Assembly: GCA_963737835.1 (NCBI GenBank)
Contig: CAVTUH010000002.1
Coordinates: forward strand, 62,001 to 126,000
DNA from: Palsa-1248 sp963737835
GTDB lineage: Bacteria; Gemmatimonadota; Gemmatimonadetes; Gemmatimonadales; Gemmatimonadaceae
Direction of reading: 5' to 3'
Length of the DNA stretch: 64,000 nucleotides
The notes under the pieces are model-generated. The model saw nothing but the letters and a program-made list of their open reading frames with translations. It ran no database searches and was not told the DNA's origin. Below are positions 9,384 to 17,793 of this stretch, piece after piece (position 1 is the stretch's first letter; each line of letters begins with the position of its first letter). The position numbers and the translations under genes were made by a program.

Positions 9384-10250
9384 ATGCCGGGACGTTGGCG
9401 TTCGCGCGCCTATGCAACGGCATTGGTGTTGTTGCTCGCAGCTTGTCAAAGGCGCGAGACGAGCGACGCGCGGGTCGACCGGGCCAAATCGATAGCGTCC
9501 ATTCTGGTCCCGGCCATCGAGCATTACCACGCAGCGACGGGGCACTATCCAGACAGCTTGTCAGTGCTCCGGGTTGTGGACCTCAACGTAGCCCAGACCG
9601 ATGCCGCCCCCCTCCGAGCGGCCCAAGCTGCCCTGGAGCGTAAGCCTGGCGCAAATACCCAGTGGACTTACCAGAGTCTGGACACGGCGTATTTCCTGGG
9701 GTTTCGAACAGGACTCGATTCAATCCCAGTATGGGGTACCGTCGACTGTGTCTTTGAGCGCAACCGCAGCGGAACCTGTACCTTGTGGCAAGTCACCGAC
9801 AATCGGGGCGTCCACCCCGTTCGTGTCCAGTCGTGGGGAGGCAACTCCCTCTGGCTTTCGTTACGGAAGCCTGCTGCTTACGCAGTGATCATCGCCACAG
9901 TTCTTCTCGTCGTCGGCGCGTCGGCACTCCTGTCACAGCGGGAGGACGGCATCAAGTCATTGCTCCAATTTGCGCAGCGACTAAACGTGGTGAGCGGCAT
10001 ACTCGCCCTCGTGATTATGGCTCCTGTGAATGCCCCGCCTGGAGCCATCGACATCACTCTGCTAGTCGTCGCGACGTCGGCCATCTGGTTCGGCCTTGGC
10101 GGAGGTATCATGTTATCCAAGGTTGCGGGCGGGAACTCACGTGTCGCGTTCGGCGGTGGCGCGCTGCTAGGGGCTTTGGTCGGTCTGTTCGCCGCGTTTG
10201 GTTTTCTGTTTCTCCTCTGTTTTGATTGTGTTAGTGCGCTTTGGCCATAG
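9384..10250 (+). CDS. predicted lipoprotein with GspG-like N-terminal region and C-terminal membrane segments
   Basis: 288 residues from the ATG at 9384, chosen over the longer open frame because it gives a classic lipoprotein leader (RSRAYATALVLLLAACQRR, Cys at about 17). Next comes EHYHAATGHYPDSL, the phrase seen in type II pseudopilin-like and related periplasmic proteins that follow an N-terminal helix. A soluble middle with several Trp and Cys ends at about residue 170. The last 120 residues hold three or four hydrophobic segments (AAYAVIIATVLLVVGASALL; GILALVIMAPV; FGGGALLGALVGLFAAFGF). I do not recognise the whole protein. It follows a broken secreted-protein gene and may be co-transcribed with it. 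Confidence 0.65.
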   Translation: MPGRWRSRAYATALVLLLAACQRRETSDARVDRAKSIASILVPAIEHYHAATGHYPDSLSVLRVVDLNVAQTDAAPLRAAQAALERKPGANTQWTYQSLDTAYFLGFRTGLDSIPVWGTVDCVFERNRSGTCTLWQVTDNRGVHPVRVQSWGGNSLWLSLRKPAAYAVIIATVLLVVGASALLSQREDGIKSLLQFAQRLNVVSGILALVIMAPVNAPPGAIDITLLVVATSAIWFGLGGGIMLSKVAGGNSRVAFGGGALLGALVGLFAAFGFLFLLCFDCVSALWP

Positions 10251-10470
10251 GCGCGGCGATGTCGGGCAGGTCTAGGCGCGCCACGACGACTCCCTCGCCC
10301 GCACCCGCGACACTTCTGTCTTAAGTGCCTCTCGCACGACGGCCAACGGAATTAGGTGTCGAGCCCCTAAGCCGCCTGTCTTACCATTCCCACATTGTCT
10401 CACCGAGTCGGATCGTAATGAAGTCCACGACCACCAACGGCACTTCCGGGTCTTTCCCGTCGGCAGGAGT

Positions 10471-11055
10471 TCACTCGTGGCGGAGTGCGACGTTGGGGTC
10501 CACCCGCGCGGCGCGACGCGCCGGAATGATGCTCGCGACGCCGGCGACGCCCAGCATGACCGCGACCGCCGCCGCATAGACCAATGGATCCCGCGGCGAC
10601 TCGTTGAACAGCATCGGTGTGAGCGGTCCAGCGGTGGCGACCGCGACCCCCGACCCGATCGCCGTCCCTAGGCCGGCCACGATCAGACCCTGCCGCAGGC
10701 CGAGCCAAAGTACATTCGACGTCCGCGCGCCGAGGGCAATCCGGACGCCGATCTCGTGAGTTCGTCGGGTAACTGTATAGGCAATCAGCCCATAGAGTCC
10801 AATACCTGCTAACACGAGGGCCAGCAGGCCGAACGCGAGGAACATCGTCGCACCGATCTGCCATGAGCGCGTTTGACGCCCAATTACCTCGGTGAGCGGT
10901 GTGACAGTCACATAGGAATCGCCCGGCATCTGTCGCTGGAGGTACCGCCGAATGACGTCCCGGTGGCGCGATGCTTCGCCTCGCACCCGTACCACGAGAC
11001 CTGCTTGCTCCATGAGCGAATACCAAGCCGGCAGCTTGCGCGAATTCTGCGTTGA
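10471..11055 (-). pseudogene. 3' fragment of a MacB/ADOP-type ABC transporter permease
   Basis: About 190 codons matching only the C-terminus of FtsX/MacB-like permeases: a short periplasmic stretch (RRYLQRQMPGDSYVTVTPL), then MFLAFGLLALVLAGIGLYGL, the signature VTRRTHEIGVRIALGAR, two more membrane helices and the terminal PARRAARVDPNVALRHE. Full-length relatives such as the intact gene at 17794-20235 have about 800 residues. The frame closes with a stop just upstream at 11056-11058, so the first three quarters are missing. The tail closely resembles that intact permease, but they need not be direct duplicates. Expression is unlikely. Confidence 0.75.
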
Positions 11056-11154
11056 CTAGACGAGCCGACATCGAGACGTGTGCAAGGCGACCACGGTTTG
11101 GCGTCTTATGCAGGCAGACCGTGCCTTCTCGCCATCCTGTCGCATGGGGGACCA

Positions 11155-11700
11155 ATGTCCGACTCGACGTACTCGAACGCCCAGATCGTTGCCGACGTCC
11201 GCAGGCTCGAGCGGACAGTCCGGCGGTTCCAAACAGTGCTCCTGGGCGGCGCTTTCGCCGCGTGTGTCGTCGCCGCAATGGCGTTCACGACCGGGCGCCC
11301 GCTCAAGTCAGCTGACACCGTTACGACCAAACGACTCGTGCTGATCGACGAGAACGGCGCCCCCGGAGCGACGCTGGACCTCGTGAGCGTGGGCATCTCC
11401 GGCGCCCAGCGCCCGTCGTGGCGCCGTGCAGGCGAGTCGCTGAGAATCACCGTCGATGATCCGGCGTCCGATAGCGCCCGCAACTCGTCCGACAGCGCGA
11501 AAGACGTCCTGTGGCGGGGGCATGCCGCGGTCGCGCTCAGTGGCCAAGGCTTCTCGGTCACGCTGAGCCCACCGGGTCCCGTCCCACCCCAAGAGTCAGG
11601 GTTGCGCTTGGACCCCGGCCCGACGTTCCAGCTCAGACGCGGCGATCAGTCAGTGTATCGCATCGAGCCGTCGGCCCCTGCTTGGCCTGCAGTGAGGTAA
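11155..11700 (+). CDS. membrane-anchored hypothetical protein
   Basis: 181 residues from ATG 11155, preceded by a strong GGGGGA ribosome-binding site; an upstream in-frame start has none. Residues 1-25 form a charged helix (VADVRRLERTVRRFQ), followed by one transmembrane segment (VLLGGAFAACVVAAMAF) and a beta-rich exported part with KRLVLIDENGAPGATLDL. That phrase is common in small bacterial proteins with an N-terminal helix-TM anchor and a repeated 'xLvDenGkxRaxL' motif. I do not recognise a specific family. It is divergent from the permease fragment and has no operon partner. Confidence 0.65.
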   Translation: MSDSTYSNAQIVADVRRLERTVRRFQTVLLGGAFAACVVAAMAFTTGRPLKSADTVTTKRLVLIDENGAPGATLDLVSVGISGAQRPSWRRAGESLRITVDDPASDSARNSSDSAKDVLWRGHAAVALSGQGFSVTLSPPGPVPPQESGLRLDPGPTFQLRRGDQSVYRIEPSAPAWPAVR

Positions 11701-11796
11701 CTGCCGCCGCACACGCTCGGCCAAGCCCCTCTAGCGCCTCTCTCCGCCCAGCATTGTTGGCCGACGAGGCGATCTTCCGCCTACTCCGGGGAACGA

Positions 11797-12840
11797 TCAA
11801 TTGTGACTAGAGTCAGAATTGGGCTTCCTGTCAGGAGCGGGTTCTTTGCGCTGCTCAGGCGGCGGTGACGATTGGGGTCGGGCCTCGGCCTTGGGCTGTT
11901 CATGGGGCTTCGGCGGCGGCTGCTTCGCTTTGAACTGCGCCTCTTTGGATTGATCCTGTGCCCTCGAGTGCTCCTCAACCTTGGGCTTGGCCGCCGCGGG
12001 CGGCGCAGCCTTCGTTGGAGCAGGCGCGGCCGCTTTGGGATGCGCGGCGTTCGACGGAGGCGTACCATTTCTGTTTGCGACTTCGCCGGTCGCTACCGCA
12101 CGATACGTATGCGACACTTGGCTCGCTCTGACCACGCCCTGGCCAGTAAACGCGCCCGGTTTTGCAGTTGCCACGACCGCCGGCTTACCGTGGTTTGTCG
12201 ATGCCCACTGATCGCGGTTGCCGGCGGCTGTATGCTCGTGCTGCGTTTGTTCGGCCGTCGGCGGGACATGTCTTGCGTGGACCACGGCCAATTCCGCTGG
12301 CGTTGGACGAGCGCTCGTCCCGCCCGTACCGCCGTTGTAGCTCACGTTGGTGACCGTCGTGTTGTTCACCACCGTCTTGTTGTACACGTTGGTGATGGTC
12401 GTGGTGTTGCTGATGCGATTGACCGAACGGTTGTAGTACAAGGCGCCGTTGTTCCAATAACCGCCCTGGTATCCAGCACCACCGTAGCCATATCCGTAGT
12501 TGATCCCGCCGTAGAAGCCGACCTCGGGAGCCCAGTACCCCGCATTCCAGACATACCCGTTGTCACTCCAGGCCCAATAACCCGGGGTCCACAGCAAGCC
12601 CGACTGGGGTACGAGCACCCAAGTGCCCGGCACCCAGTAGTAGCCGTTATCTGGGTCGTACGCCCAGTAACCGGGTGTCCACAAGTAACCGGCGGCGGGA
12701 CATGGTGGCTGCTCATAGACAGGCAGCTCGGGCGGACCGCCGACGCTGATCGCAACGACGACTTGTGCGGACGCCGTCGCGGCGAGAGTCACGCTGAGGG
12801 CTCCGGCCAGCACCGAACGCACAAAGGGTATGGTCCTCAT
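11797..12840 (-). CDS. secreted YXWGXW-repeat-type protein with low-complexity tail
   Basis: 347 residues from ATG 12840, selected because a GAGGAGG ribosome-binding site and a signal peptide (RSVLAGALSVTLAATASAQ) follow at once; the frame extends upstream without either. Residues 30-110 hold aromatic repeats of the YXWGXW/'WxPGxW' kind: YLWTPGYWAYDPDNGYYW, VPGTWVLVP, LLWTPGYWAWSDNGYVW. These are followed by Gly/Tyr-rich and Asn/Thr-rich segments (NTTTITNVYNKTVVNNTTV). The last 130 residues are Ala/Pro/Lys/Gln-rich and probably disordered. Members of this group are periplasmic or outer-envelope proteins of unknown function. A monocistronic unit. Confidence 0.8.
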   Translation of the reverse strand: MRTIPFVRSVLAGALSVTLAATASAQVVVAISVGGPPELPVYEQPPCPAAGYLWTPGYWAYDPDNGYYWVPGTWVLVPQSGLLWTPGYWAWSDNGYVWNAGYWAPEVGFYGGINYGYGYGGAGYQGGYWNNGALYYNRSVNRISNTTTITNVYNKTVVNNTTVTNVSYNGGTGGTSARPTPAELAVVHARHVPPTAEQTQHEHTAAGNRDQWASTNHGKPAVVATAKPGAFTGQGVVRASQVSHTYRAVATGEVANRNGTPPSNAAHPKAAAPAPTKAAPPAAAKPKVEEHSRAQDQSKEAQFKAKQPPPKPHEQPKAEARPQSSPPPEQRKEPAPDRKPNSDSSHN

Positions 12841-13450
12841 TGGCTGCCTCCTCACAATGTCGTTCGAGGTTCTTCGACGACCGGAGTGCTGCTCCCCGCC
12901 AACTCTCGTCGTGCGCACAAGGGGCTCAACACGAATGCACCTTTGGCCTTTCCCTCGGGCAAGTTTCATGCACACCCATGTTTCGTCGCGCAACGCCCTG
13001 GGACTCAATGAGATGCGGCTGGCCCCTGCGGCGCTCGATCTGGGATCGATCCGTCACCGACGCAATCACTGCGTGTGTACGTTTCCGGAAACTGGGCAGC
13101 CGCGCTGTGTCGAAGCGAGAAGCCGGTCGCGATGAAGCGGCTGCTTTATCGCTTGCGCCGTTGACAGCGAGCTGCCAGCGGCGTGGGATCCCACATCGCG
13201 ATCAACAGCGCGATCGTAGTATCGGCCAGGAAATAATCAGCGTGCTGAGGACATTGGCGGCGAAATTCGACGGCCGACGTTGCTTTCGCTGGCTCGTGCA
13301 CCGTGCTAGTCACCGGTGATCGGAAGCATCACCTGCCACTGTCGCCATTTCGCGGGCTCATCCTCGAGCCGCCTTCCGTGTTTCTCAAGCGATGGCGTTG
13401 ACGGTGACGACGGTCACGCACCGGAGCGGGGCCAATATGGCTTCGACCGG
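12841..13450. other. intergenic region with no supported gene
   Basis: About 610 bases containing the promoter of the YXWGXW gene at its left end. Open frames here show no family motifs, ribosome-binding sites or codon pattern like the neighbours. No repeats of the A, B or C families occur in it. Confidence 0.4.
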
Positions 13451-13861
13451 CTACTCTCCATCACCCGCAAACAGAATCAGATTGCCGTCGGGGTCGCGCA
13501 CGAGAAAGGTTTGCGCACCCCAAGGCTCGGTCCTGAGCGGCTGCGCGAACTCGACACCCGCAGCTTGGTATTCGAGATAGAGCGACTCCGCATCATGGAG
13601 AGTGATCGTTGCCGACAGAATCTGCTCTCGGTCACGGAGCGCTGGGTCGAAGCGCGCCGTATCGAGGTGGCGGAGGTTGAGCCGCGCTCGGTCGCGGAAT
13701 ACCTGTGCATAGAAGGGCGGCTCGCCATAGCTGAAGGCCACCGCGAACCCCAGCTTTTTCGTGTAGAACTCAGAGGACGCTACGATATCCGAGACGATGA
13801 GTTGGGGCTCGGCACCTGAGAGCGTCGTCTTGCCCAGGGTTTGGGGTTCTGCGTCGGTCAT
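13451..13861 (-). CDS. VOC superfamily (glyoxalase/bleomycin-resistance-like) protein
   Basis: 136 residues from ATG 13861, which has GGAGATC upstream; the longer frame to 13930 overlaps the neighbour's end. A pair of beta-alpha-beta-beta-beta modules is visible: PQLIVSDIVASSEFYTKKLGF and later TLHDAESLYLEYQAAGVEFAQ, ending in the family-typical FLVRDPDGNLILFAG with the usual Glu replaced by Ile-Leu-Phe context. VOC proteins are metal-dependent lyases, dioxygenases or drug-binding proteins, and substrate cannot be read from this sequence. It lies 34 bp downstream of another small gene on the same strand, so the two may be co-transcribed. Confidence 0.85.
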   Translation of the reverse strand: MTDAEPQTLGKTTLSGAEPQLIVSDIVASSEFYTKKLGFAVAFSYGEPPFYAQVFRDRARLNLRHLDTARFDPALRDREQILSATITLHDAESLYLEYQAAGVEFAQPLRTEPWGAQTFLVRDPDGNLILFAGDGE

Positions 13862-13895
13862 CGTGAGATCTCCATGAGTGCAGTCTCGATAGTGA

Positions 13896-14159
13896 CTAAA
13901 GTTTCTCGCCAACCGCCGGGTCAGCAGCATACAGGGTCAGTTCGGGCGCGCACGTGACGTTGGGTCCCGTGTCGTCTTTGCTGTCGAGACGAAGGTGAAT
14001 GTGCCAACCGGGCGTGAAACCTGCTAGCGCACACTGGACGAGGATGTTGGCGAGATGCGGTAAGCCGTCACGATTGCCGAAAACGTCGACACTGCCGTCT
14101 GCCAGTACGTCAACGTGGTACCGTCCTCCACCGCTCAGAAGCTCCTGAGGCAGGACCAT
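13896..14159 (-). CDS. small hypothetical protein, possibly Imm32-like
   Basis: 87 residues. The visible pattern is HVDVLADGSVDVFGNRDGL, a helix (HLANILVQCALAG), then GWHIHLRLDSKDD and a strand ending PELTLY. A small sheet-helix-sheet with an H-x-H-x-x-x-D motif recalls immunity-type proteins such as Imm32, but this is only a visual resemblance. No signal peptide or membrane segment. It precedes the VOC gene with a 34-bp gap and probably shares its promoter. Confidence 0.5.
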   Translation of the reverse strand: MVLPQELLSGGGRYHVDVLADGSVDVFGNRDGLPHLANILVQCALAGFTPGWHIHLRLDSKDDTGPNVTCAPELTLYAADPAVGEKL

Positions 14160-14345
14160 AGTCTCGGGCTTCGGTGTCTCGACACCGAACGTGATACTCG
14201 GGCATGATTCAGCACCTCGTCCGCGAATGTCGGCAGGATTCCGCGTTCATATCGACCACTCCCACTGGCGCGGCCCGTGCTCGGGCTGCGCCCCTCCCTT
14301 GGCGCTTACGCCTGAAATTCCCACCTGATCGACATGAGCCCGTAA

Positions 14346-14882
14346 TTGAGTTACATTGATGTCGGTGATAAGGGCTGCCTAGCCACAGATCTAAGAGGGT
14401 CCTCTATTATCGGAACGTATCTGACGCGGCTTCTGGTGATCCTGATGCCAGTGCTGGGATCGGGATTCAGTCCATCGAGGCTGCAGACCTATGCCGTCGC
14501 GAGTCCAGACCCGTGGCTGGTGCTGATGCGAACGCCGGACATCATCGTTTCCCTGGACACGCGGGTGCAGCCACGGGCGGCTGACTCAGTCGACGTGTGG
14601 CTCAGATACTCGCTCCCGCACTCCGAATCACTCTCGAATCCGGGCGCCCGACGATATCAGAGTCTCGATCTCGAGGTTGTGGTGCGGTGTAAGGATGCGT
14701 CGGTACGAGCATCCTCAGTTGTATTCTACGACTCGACCACCAAGTTGATCGTCCAAATCGCCGTGCCCCCCCGGCGGCGGAGGTCAGAGCAGCATGTCGG
14801 CGGCCGTGCAAAATGTTCTACCGGTCGTGTGCGTGTGGCTCCGAGCGCGGCGACAGTGACGACGACCGGAGATCGCATATGA
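14346..14882 (+). CDS. hypothetical exported protein, resembling surface-adhesin E-type proteins
   Basis: 178 residues from a TTG; the start is uncertain and ATG 14445 is an alternative. A hydrophobic segment (TYLTRLLVILMPVLGSG) looks like a signal peptide. The following part, with PDIIVSLDTRVQP, VDVWLRYSLP, LDLEVVVRCKDASVRA and SSVVFYDSTTKLI, has the layout of small periplasmic proteins of the surface-adhesin E kind (stress phrase, W-x-R/K strand, Cys, Y-D-x-x-x). The C-terminal 35 residues are Arg-rich and may be read-through. Its stop overlaps the start of the transporter gene (ATGA at 14879-14882), suggesting translational coupling. Confidence 0.5.
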   Translation: MSYIDVGDKGCLATDLRGSSIIGTYLTRLLVILMPVLGSGFSPSRLQTYAVASPDPWLVLMRTPDIIVSLDTRVQPRAADSVDVWLRYSLPHSESLSNPGARRYQSLDLEVVVRCKDASVRASSVVFYDSTTKLIVQIAVPPRRRRSEQHVGGRAKCSTGRVRVAPSAATVTTTGDRI

Positions 14883-16594
14883 GCGAACAGGCAGTTGCCT
14901 TCGACCGCGAGACAAGACGGCGATTCGTCGGCGCTATCAAGAGCTTCTTGACGTCGGACGTGCGCTGGCGAGCTCGCGCCATGTTCGCGTTGCTCATCGC
15001 GTTCGCACTCGCCATCAACGGGCTCAACGTCGTCAACAGTTATGTGGGCCGCGACTTCATTACCGCAATTGCCAACCGCAACCAGGCCGGATTTATTCGC
15101 CAAGCCGCGCTGTACGTCGGCGTGTTTGCGGCCTCGTCAGTCGTGCTCGTCCTGTACCAATTCACGCAGGACCGGCTGGGGCTGTTCTGGAGAGTGTGGC
15201 TGACGCGCCGTATCGTCGGGCGATATCTCGCGAATCGCGCGTACCTTCGCATCAAGGAGTCGGCCACAGTCGGGAACCCCGACGAGCGCATCGCCGAGGA
15301 CGTTCACGCGTTCACAGGGACGACGCTGTCATTCACGGTCATGTTCGTGAATGGAGTTCTCGCGGTCGTGTCATTCTCCGGAGTGCTATGGACGATCAGC
15401 CGGCTCTTGTTCGGTGTCGCCATCGGGTACGCCTTCCTTGGCTCGCTCGTGACGGTCTACCTGGGTCGGCGGCTGATATCGCTGAATTACCGTCAGTTGG
15501 ACCGCGAGGCCAGCTTCCGCTCGGGCCTCATAACCGTAGGCACAAACGCCGAATCGATTGCCGTCTCGCGCCAGGAAAGCAGGCTGATGACCGTGCTCAT
15601 GCAACGGCTCGACAGCCTCGCGGACAACTTCCGGCGGACGATCTCGGTCAATCGCAACCTGGGCTTCTTCACGACGGGGTACAACTATCTGATTCAGATC
15701 ATCCCGGCCCTGCTCGTGGCGCCGCTGTTCATTCGCGGTAAGGTGGAATTCGGAGTCGTCACGCAATCGGCGATGGCTTTCTCCCAGGTGCTCGGCGCCT
15801 TCTCAATTTTTGTCAACCAGTTTCAGTCCATCTCGTCGTTCGCCGCTGTGATCGTCCGGGTGAGCGCGTTATCTGCCGGCATCGAGGACGTGCCAACGAA
15901 CAAACAGGCAGGGATCAGTGTCGTCGAGGCCGAGGGACGGATCGCGTACGAGCAACTGACATTGTCATCGCCGGACAGCAGCCATGCAGTGCTCGAGAAC
16001 CTCACCGCCGAGATACCGCGCAAGACGAGGGTTCTGATCGTGGGGCCCAACGAGATAGCGCGGACTGCCTTGTTCCAAGCAACGGCAGGCATTTGGTCCG
16101 CTGGCACCGGGACGGTCGTTCGCCCGCCGCTGGACGAGATCTTCTTTCTGCCACAGCAGCCCTATCTGCCGCCCGGACCACTCCGGGACGTTCTCGTCCA
16201 AAACGGACGGCAGCAGAAAGTCACCGATGACCAGATCACGACCACGCTCCGCGATATGGGCCTGGACTCCCTCGCCCCGGACGCAAGTGCGTTGGACAGT
16301 GAGCGCGATTGGCCGGCAACCCTCTCGCTCCGCGACCAGCAACTGCTTGCCCTGACGCGCCTGATCCTCGCTCGGCCCGCCTTCGCCATGCTGGACCGAG
16401 TGAACGTGGTCCTCGAACCGGAGCAATTCGGCCATGCACTCCAGCGTCTGGGGGAGAGCTCCATCACGTATGTCGCTCTGGCCGAGCACGCCGAACTGGT
16501 TGAGCGATACGACGCCGTGTTGGAGATCGGCGCCGGCGGCGTGTGGAGTTGGAAAGCGACCGACCATGGCACGACTCATCCGCAGGGCAACTGA
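14879..16594 (+). CDS. SbmA/BacA-ABCD-type transporter with degenerate ATPase domain
   Basis: 571 residues from ATG 14879, preceded by GGAG. The N-terminal two thirds match the ABC_membrane_2/SbmA-BacA fold that moves peptides, bleomycin or cobalamin: six hydrophobic segments and the family phrases ALAINGLNVVNSYVGRDF, WRVWLTRRIVGRYLANRAY, NPDERIAEDV and NYRQLDREASFRSGL. The ATPase domain is present in length but broken in every motif: Walker A reads GPNEIARTA at 389-397 (Lys to Arg at 395), the signature reads LSLRDQQ (Gly to Arg at 485), and Walker B reads AMLDRVN (catalytic Glu to Arg at 507). The Q-loop FFLPQQPYLPPG is intact. Transport may depend on the proton gradient, as in true SbmA. 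Confidence 0.85.
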   Translation: MSEQAVAFDRETRRRFVGAIKSFLTSDVRWRARAMFALLIAFALAINGLNVVNSYVGRDFITAIANRNQAGFIRQAALYVGVFAASSVVLVLYQFTQDRLGLFWRVWLTRRIVGRYLANRAYLRIKESATVGNPDERIAEDVHAFTGTTLSFTVMFVNGVLAVVSFSGVLWTISRLLFGVAIGYAFLGSLVTVYLGRRLISLNYRQLDREASFRSGLITVGTNAESIAVSRQESRLMTVLMQRLDSLADNFRRTISVNRNLGFFTTGYNYLIQIIPALLVAPLFIRGKVEFGVVTQSAMAFSQVLGAFSIFVNQFQSISSFAAVIVRVSALSAGIEDVPTNKQAGISVVEAEGRIAYEQLTLSSPDSSHAVLENLTAEIPRKTRVLIVGPNEIARTALFQATAGIWSAGTGTVVRPPLDEIFFLPQQPYLPPGPLRDVLVQNGRQQKVTDDQITTTLRDMGLDSLAPDASALDSERDWPATLSLRDQQLLALTRLILARPAFAMLDRVNVVLEPEQFGHALQRLGESSITYVALAEHAELVERYDAVLEIGAGGVWSWKATDHGTTHPQGN

Positions 16595-16691
16595 TCACGG
16601 TAGCGCTCTTTTGCATAGCACGCAGCGGCTTGGGAGCAGAGACTATAGCAACGAGCGCACTCTTGCTCTAGCCGTACAGTCCATATAGATT

Positions 16692-16708
16692 GGCTGTATC
16701 GTACAGCC
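16692..16708. promoter_or_regulatory. palindromic operator of the VapBC-like pair
   Basis: GGCTGTA-TCG-TACAGCC, a perfect inverted repeat with 7-bp arms and a 3-bp spacer, eight bases before the antitoxin ATG. A further half-site GTACAG lies about 17 bp upstream, and TTGCTC with a TATAGA-like box just before the palindrome could serve as promoter. Placement matches autorepression by antitoxin-toxin complexes. Confidence 0.6.
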
Positions 16709-16716
16709 CACTGACC

Positions 16717-16971
16717 ATGCCGAACCCTACGCGACCTCGCAAGAATGCCCGCCGCCTGAAGGCTCTTGCCTCGGGGGGCAACGTGCAAAAAAAGACGGTG
16801 CGCCTCGATCAGGATCTCTTGGACGCCGCTCGACGCGCGCTTGGGGCGCGAACGGAGACGGAGGTTATCACGCACGCCCTCGAGGCGGTTGTGCAGCGGG
16901 AACGCCAGGTCGAGGGTCTGCGGGTCCTTGCCGCGCTCGGCCCGATCGACGAACGCCGTATCACGGACTGA
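16717..16971 (+). CDS. VapB-like antitoxin (ribbon-helix-helix)
   Basis: 84 residues from ATG 16717; a TTG at 16690 lies inside the operator and is rejected. A basic N-terminus (PRKNARRLKALASGG) leads into VQKKTVRLDQDLLDAARRAL and GARTETEVITHALEAVVQRE, the strand-helix-helix of VapB-type DNA-binding antitoxins that dimerise on palindromes. The C-terminal RITD tail would contact the toxin. It lies 37 bp upstream of a PIN-domain gene. The family call is based on architecture and context. Confidence 0.8.
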   Translation: MPNPTRPRKNARRLKALASGGNVQKKTVRLDQDLLDAARRALGARTETEVITHALEAVVQRERQVEGLRVLAALGPIDERRITD

Positions 16972-17008
16972 TCACTCGCATAGCGTCCACCCGCGCACCG
17001 TAGTGCCG

Positions 17009-17599
17009 ATGTACGTGGCCGACACACACATTTACCTCATAGCCGCGCGCGACGAGGCATTCCGCAACGAGTTCGCGAGCTTCATCCGAGAGCACGGGCC
17101 GTTGTGGGTGAGTGCGGTGGTGGTCGCCGAAGTGCTGATCGGCATTGCGGATGCCGCGAACCATGCTGCCGTTGTCCGAAGCTTGGAAGCAGGAGCGCCG
17201 ATGCTCGCACCCACCGAGGACGACTGGGTCGCCGCAGCTCGTGCCATCGCGCGACTGGGTGGGGGCGCCGTCACGAAGGGTCGCTCATTCTGGAACGATG
17301 CCCTCCTCGCGGCCCAATGCGCGCGCTTGAGCGCGACGCTTGTAACGGATAACGAGGCTGATTTCCGGCGGTTACGCACACATCTCCGGTATCCGCACGG
17401 CGCGACCATTTCCATAAAGGATGGGCAGAACGCGCGCTCGTCGGCGTTAGGACCTATCCTGAGGGCAAACACGCGAACGTCCTGCCTCGAACCGCCGGGG
17501 AGGCGCAATCTCCTCCGTTGCATCATGACTTGCCGCCGTTCACGTCGAGCGGGGGCCGGTCACCCAACAGGACGCCTCCGAGTACGACGCGACCGCTGA
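17009..17599 (+). CDS. VapC-like PIN-domain ribonuclease toxin with C-terminal extension
   Basis: 196 residues from ATG 17009 (GTG 17003 is also possible; neither has a clear ribosome-binding site). PIN acidic residues are in place: YVADTHIYLIA (Asp5), VVVAEVLIGIA (Glu), SFWNDALLAAQC (Asp) and LVTDNEADFRRL (Asp). Such enzymes cut tRNA or rRNA in a Mg2+-dependent way. The PIN domain ends near residue 138 (YPHGATISI). The remaining 55 or so residues are Arg-rich and unlike other VapC proteins, so the natural stop may have been lost. It follows the VapB gene in one transcript under the palindrome at 16692. Confidence 0.82.
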   Translation: MYVADTHIYLIAARDEAFRNEFASFIREHGPLWVSAVVVAEVLIGIADAANHAAVVRSLEAGAPMLAPTEDDWVAAARAIARLGGGAVTKGRSFWNDALLAAQCARLSATLVTDNEADFRRLRTHLRYPHGATISIKDGQNARSSALGPILRANTRTSCLEPPGRRNLLRCIMTCRRSRRAGAGHPTGRLRVRRDR

Positions 17600-17793
17600 C
17601 CGATTCGATCGAACCAGGGACACCCCATGTCCGGTTTCGGGATATGGCGTGTCGATAGCGGACGAAGCGAGATGGAGGCGGTCAACGCCTGGAGCGTGTA
17701 AGTCGCTGCTAGACAGACGGTTCACCCGGCTTGAGGCGCGGGCACGATTCGTTCGGATTGCGCCCCGCGACCCTCCTCAACTGTCCAATTCAT

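Noticed and set aside
11872..13011. 379-codon forward frame opposite the YXWGXW gene
   Set aside because: The reverse strand has signal peptide, ribosome-binding site and aromatic repeats; the forward translation is Arg-rich noise.
16690..16716. TTG at 16690 as the start of the VapB-like gene
   Set aside because: It would place coding sequence across the operator palindrome; ATG 16717 fits the family N-terminus.
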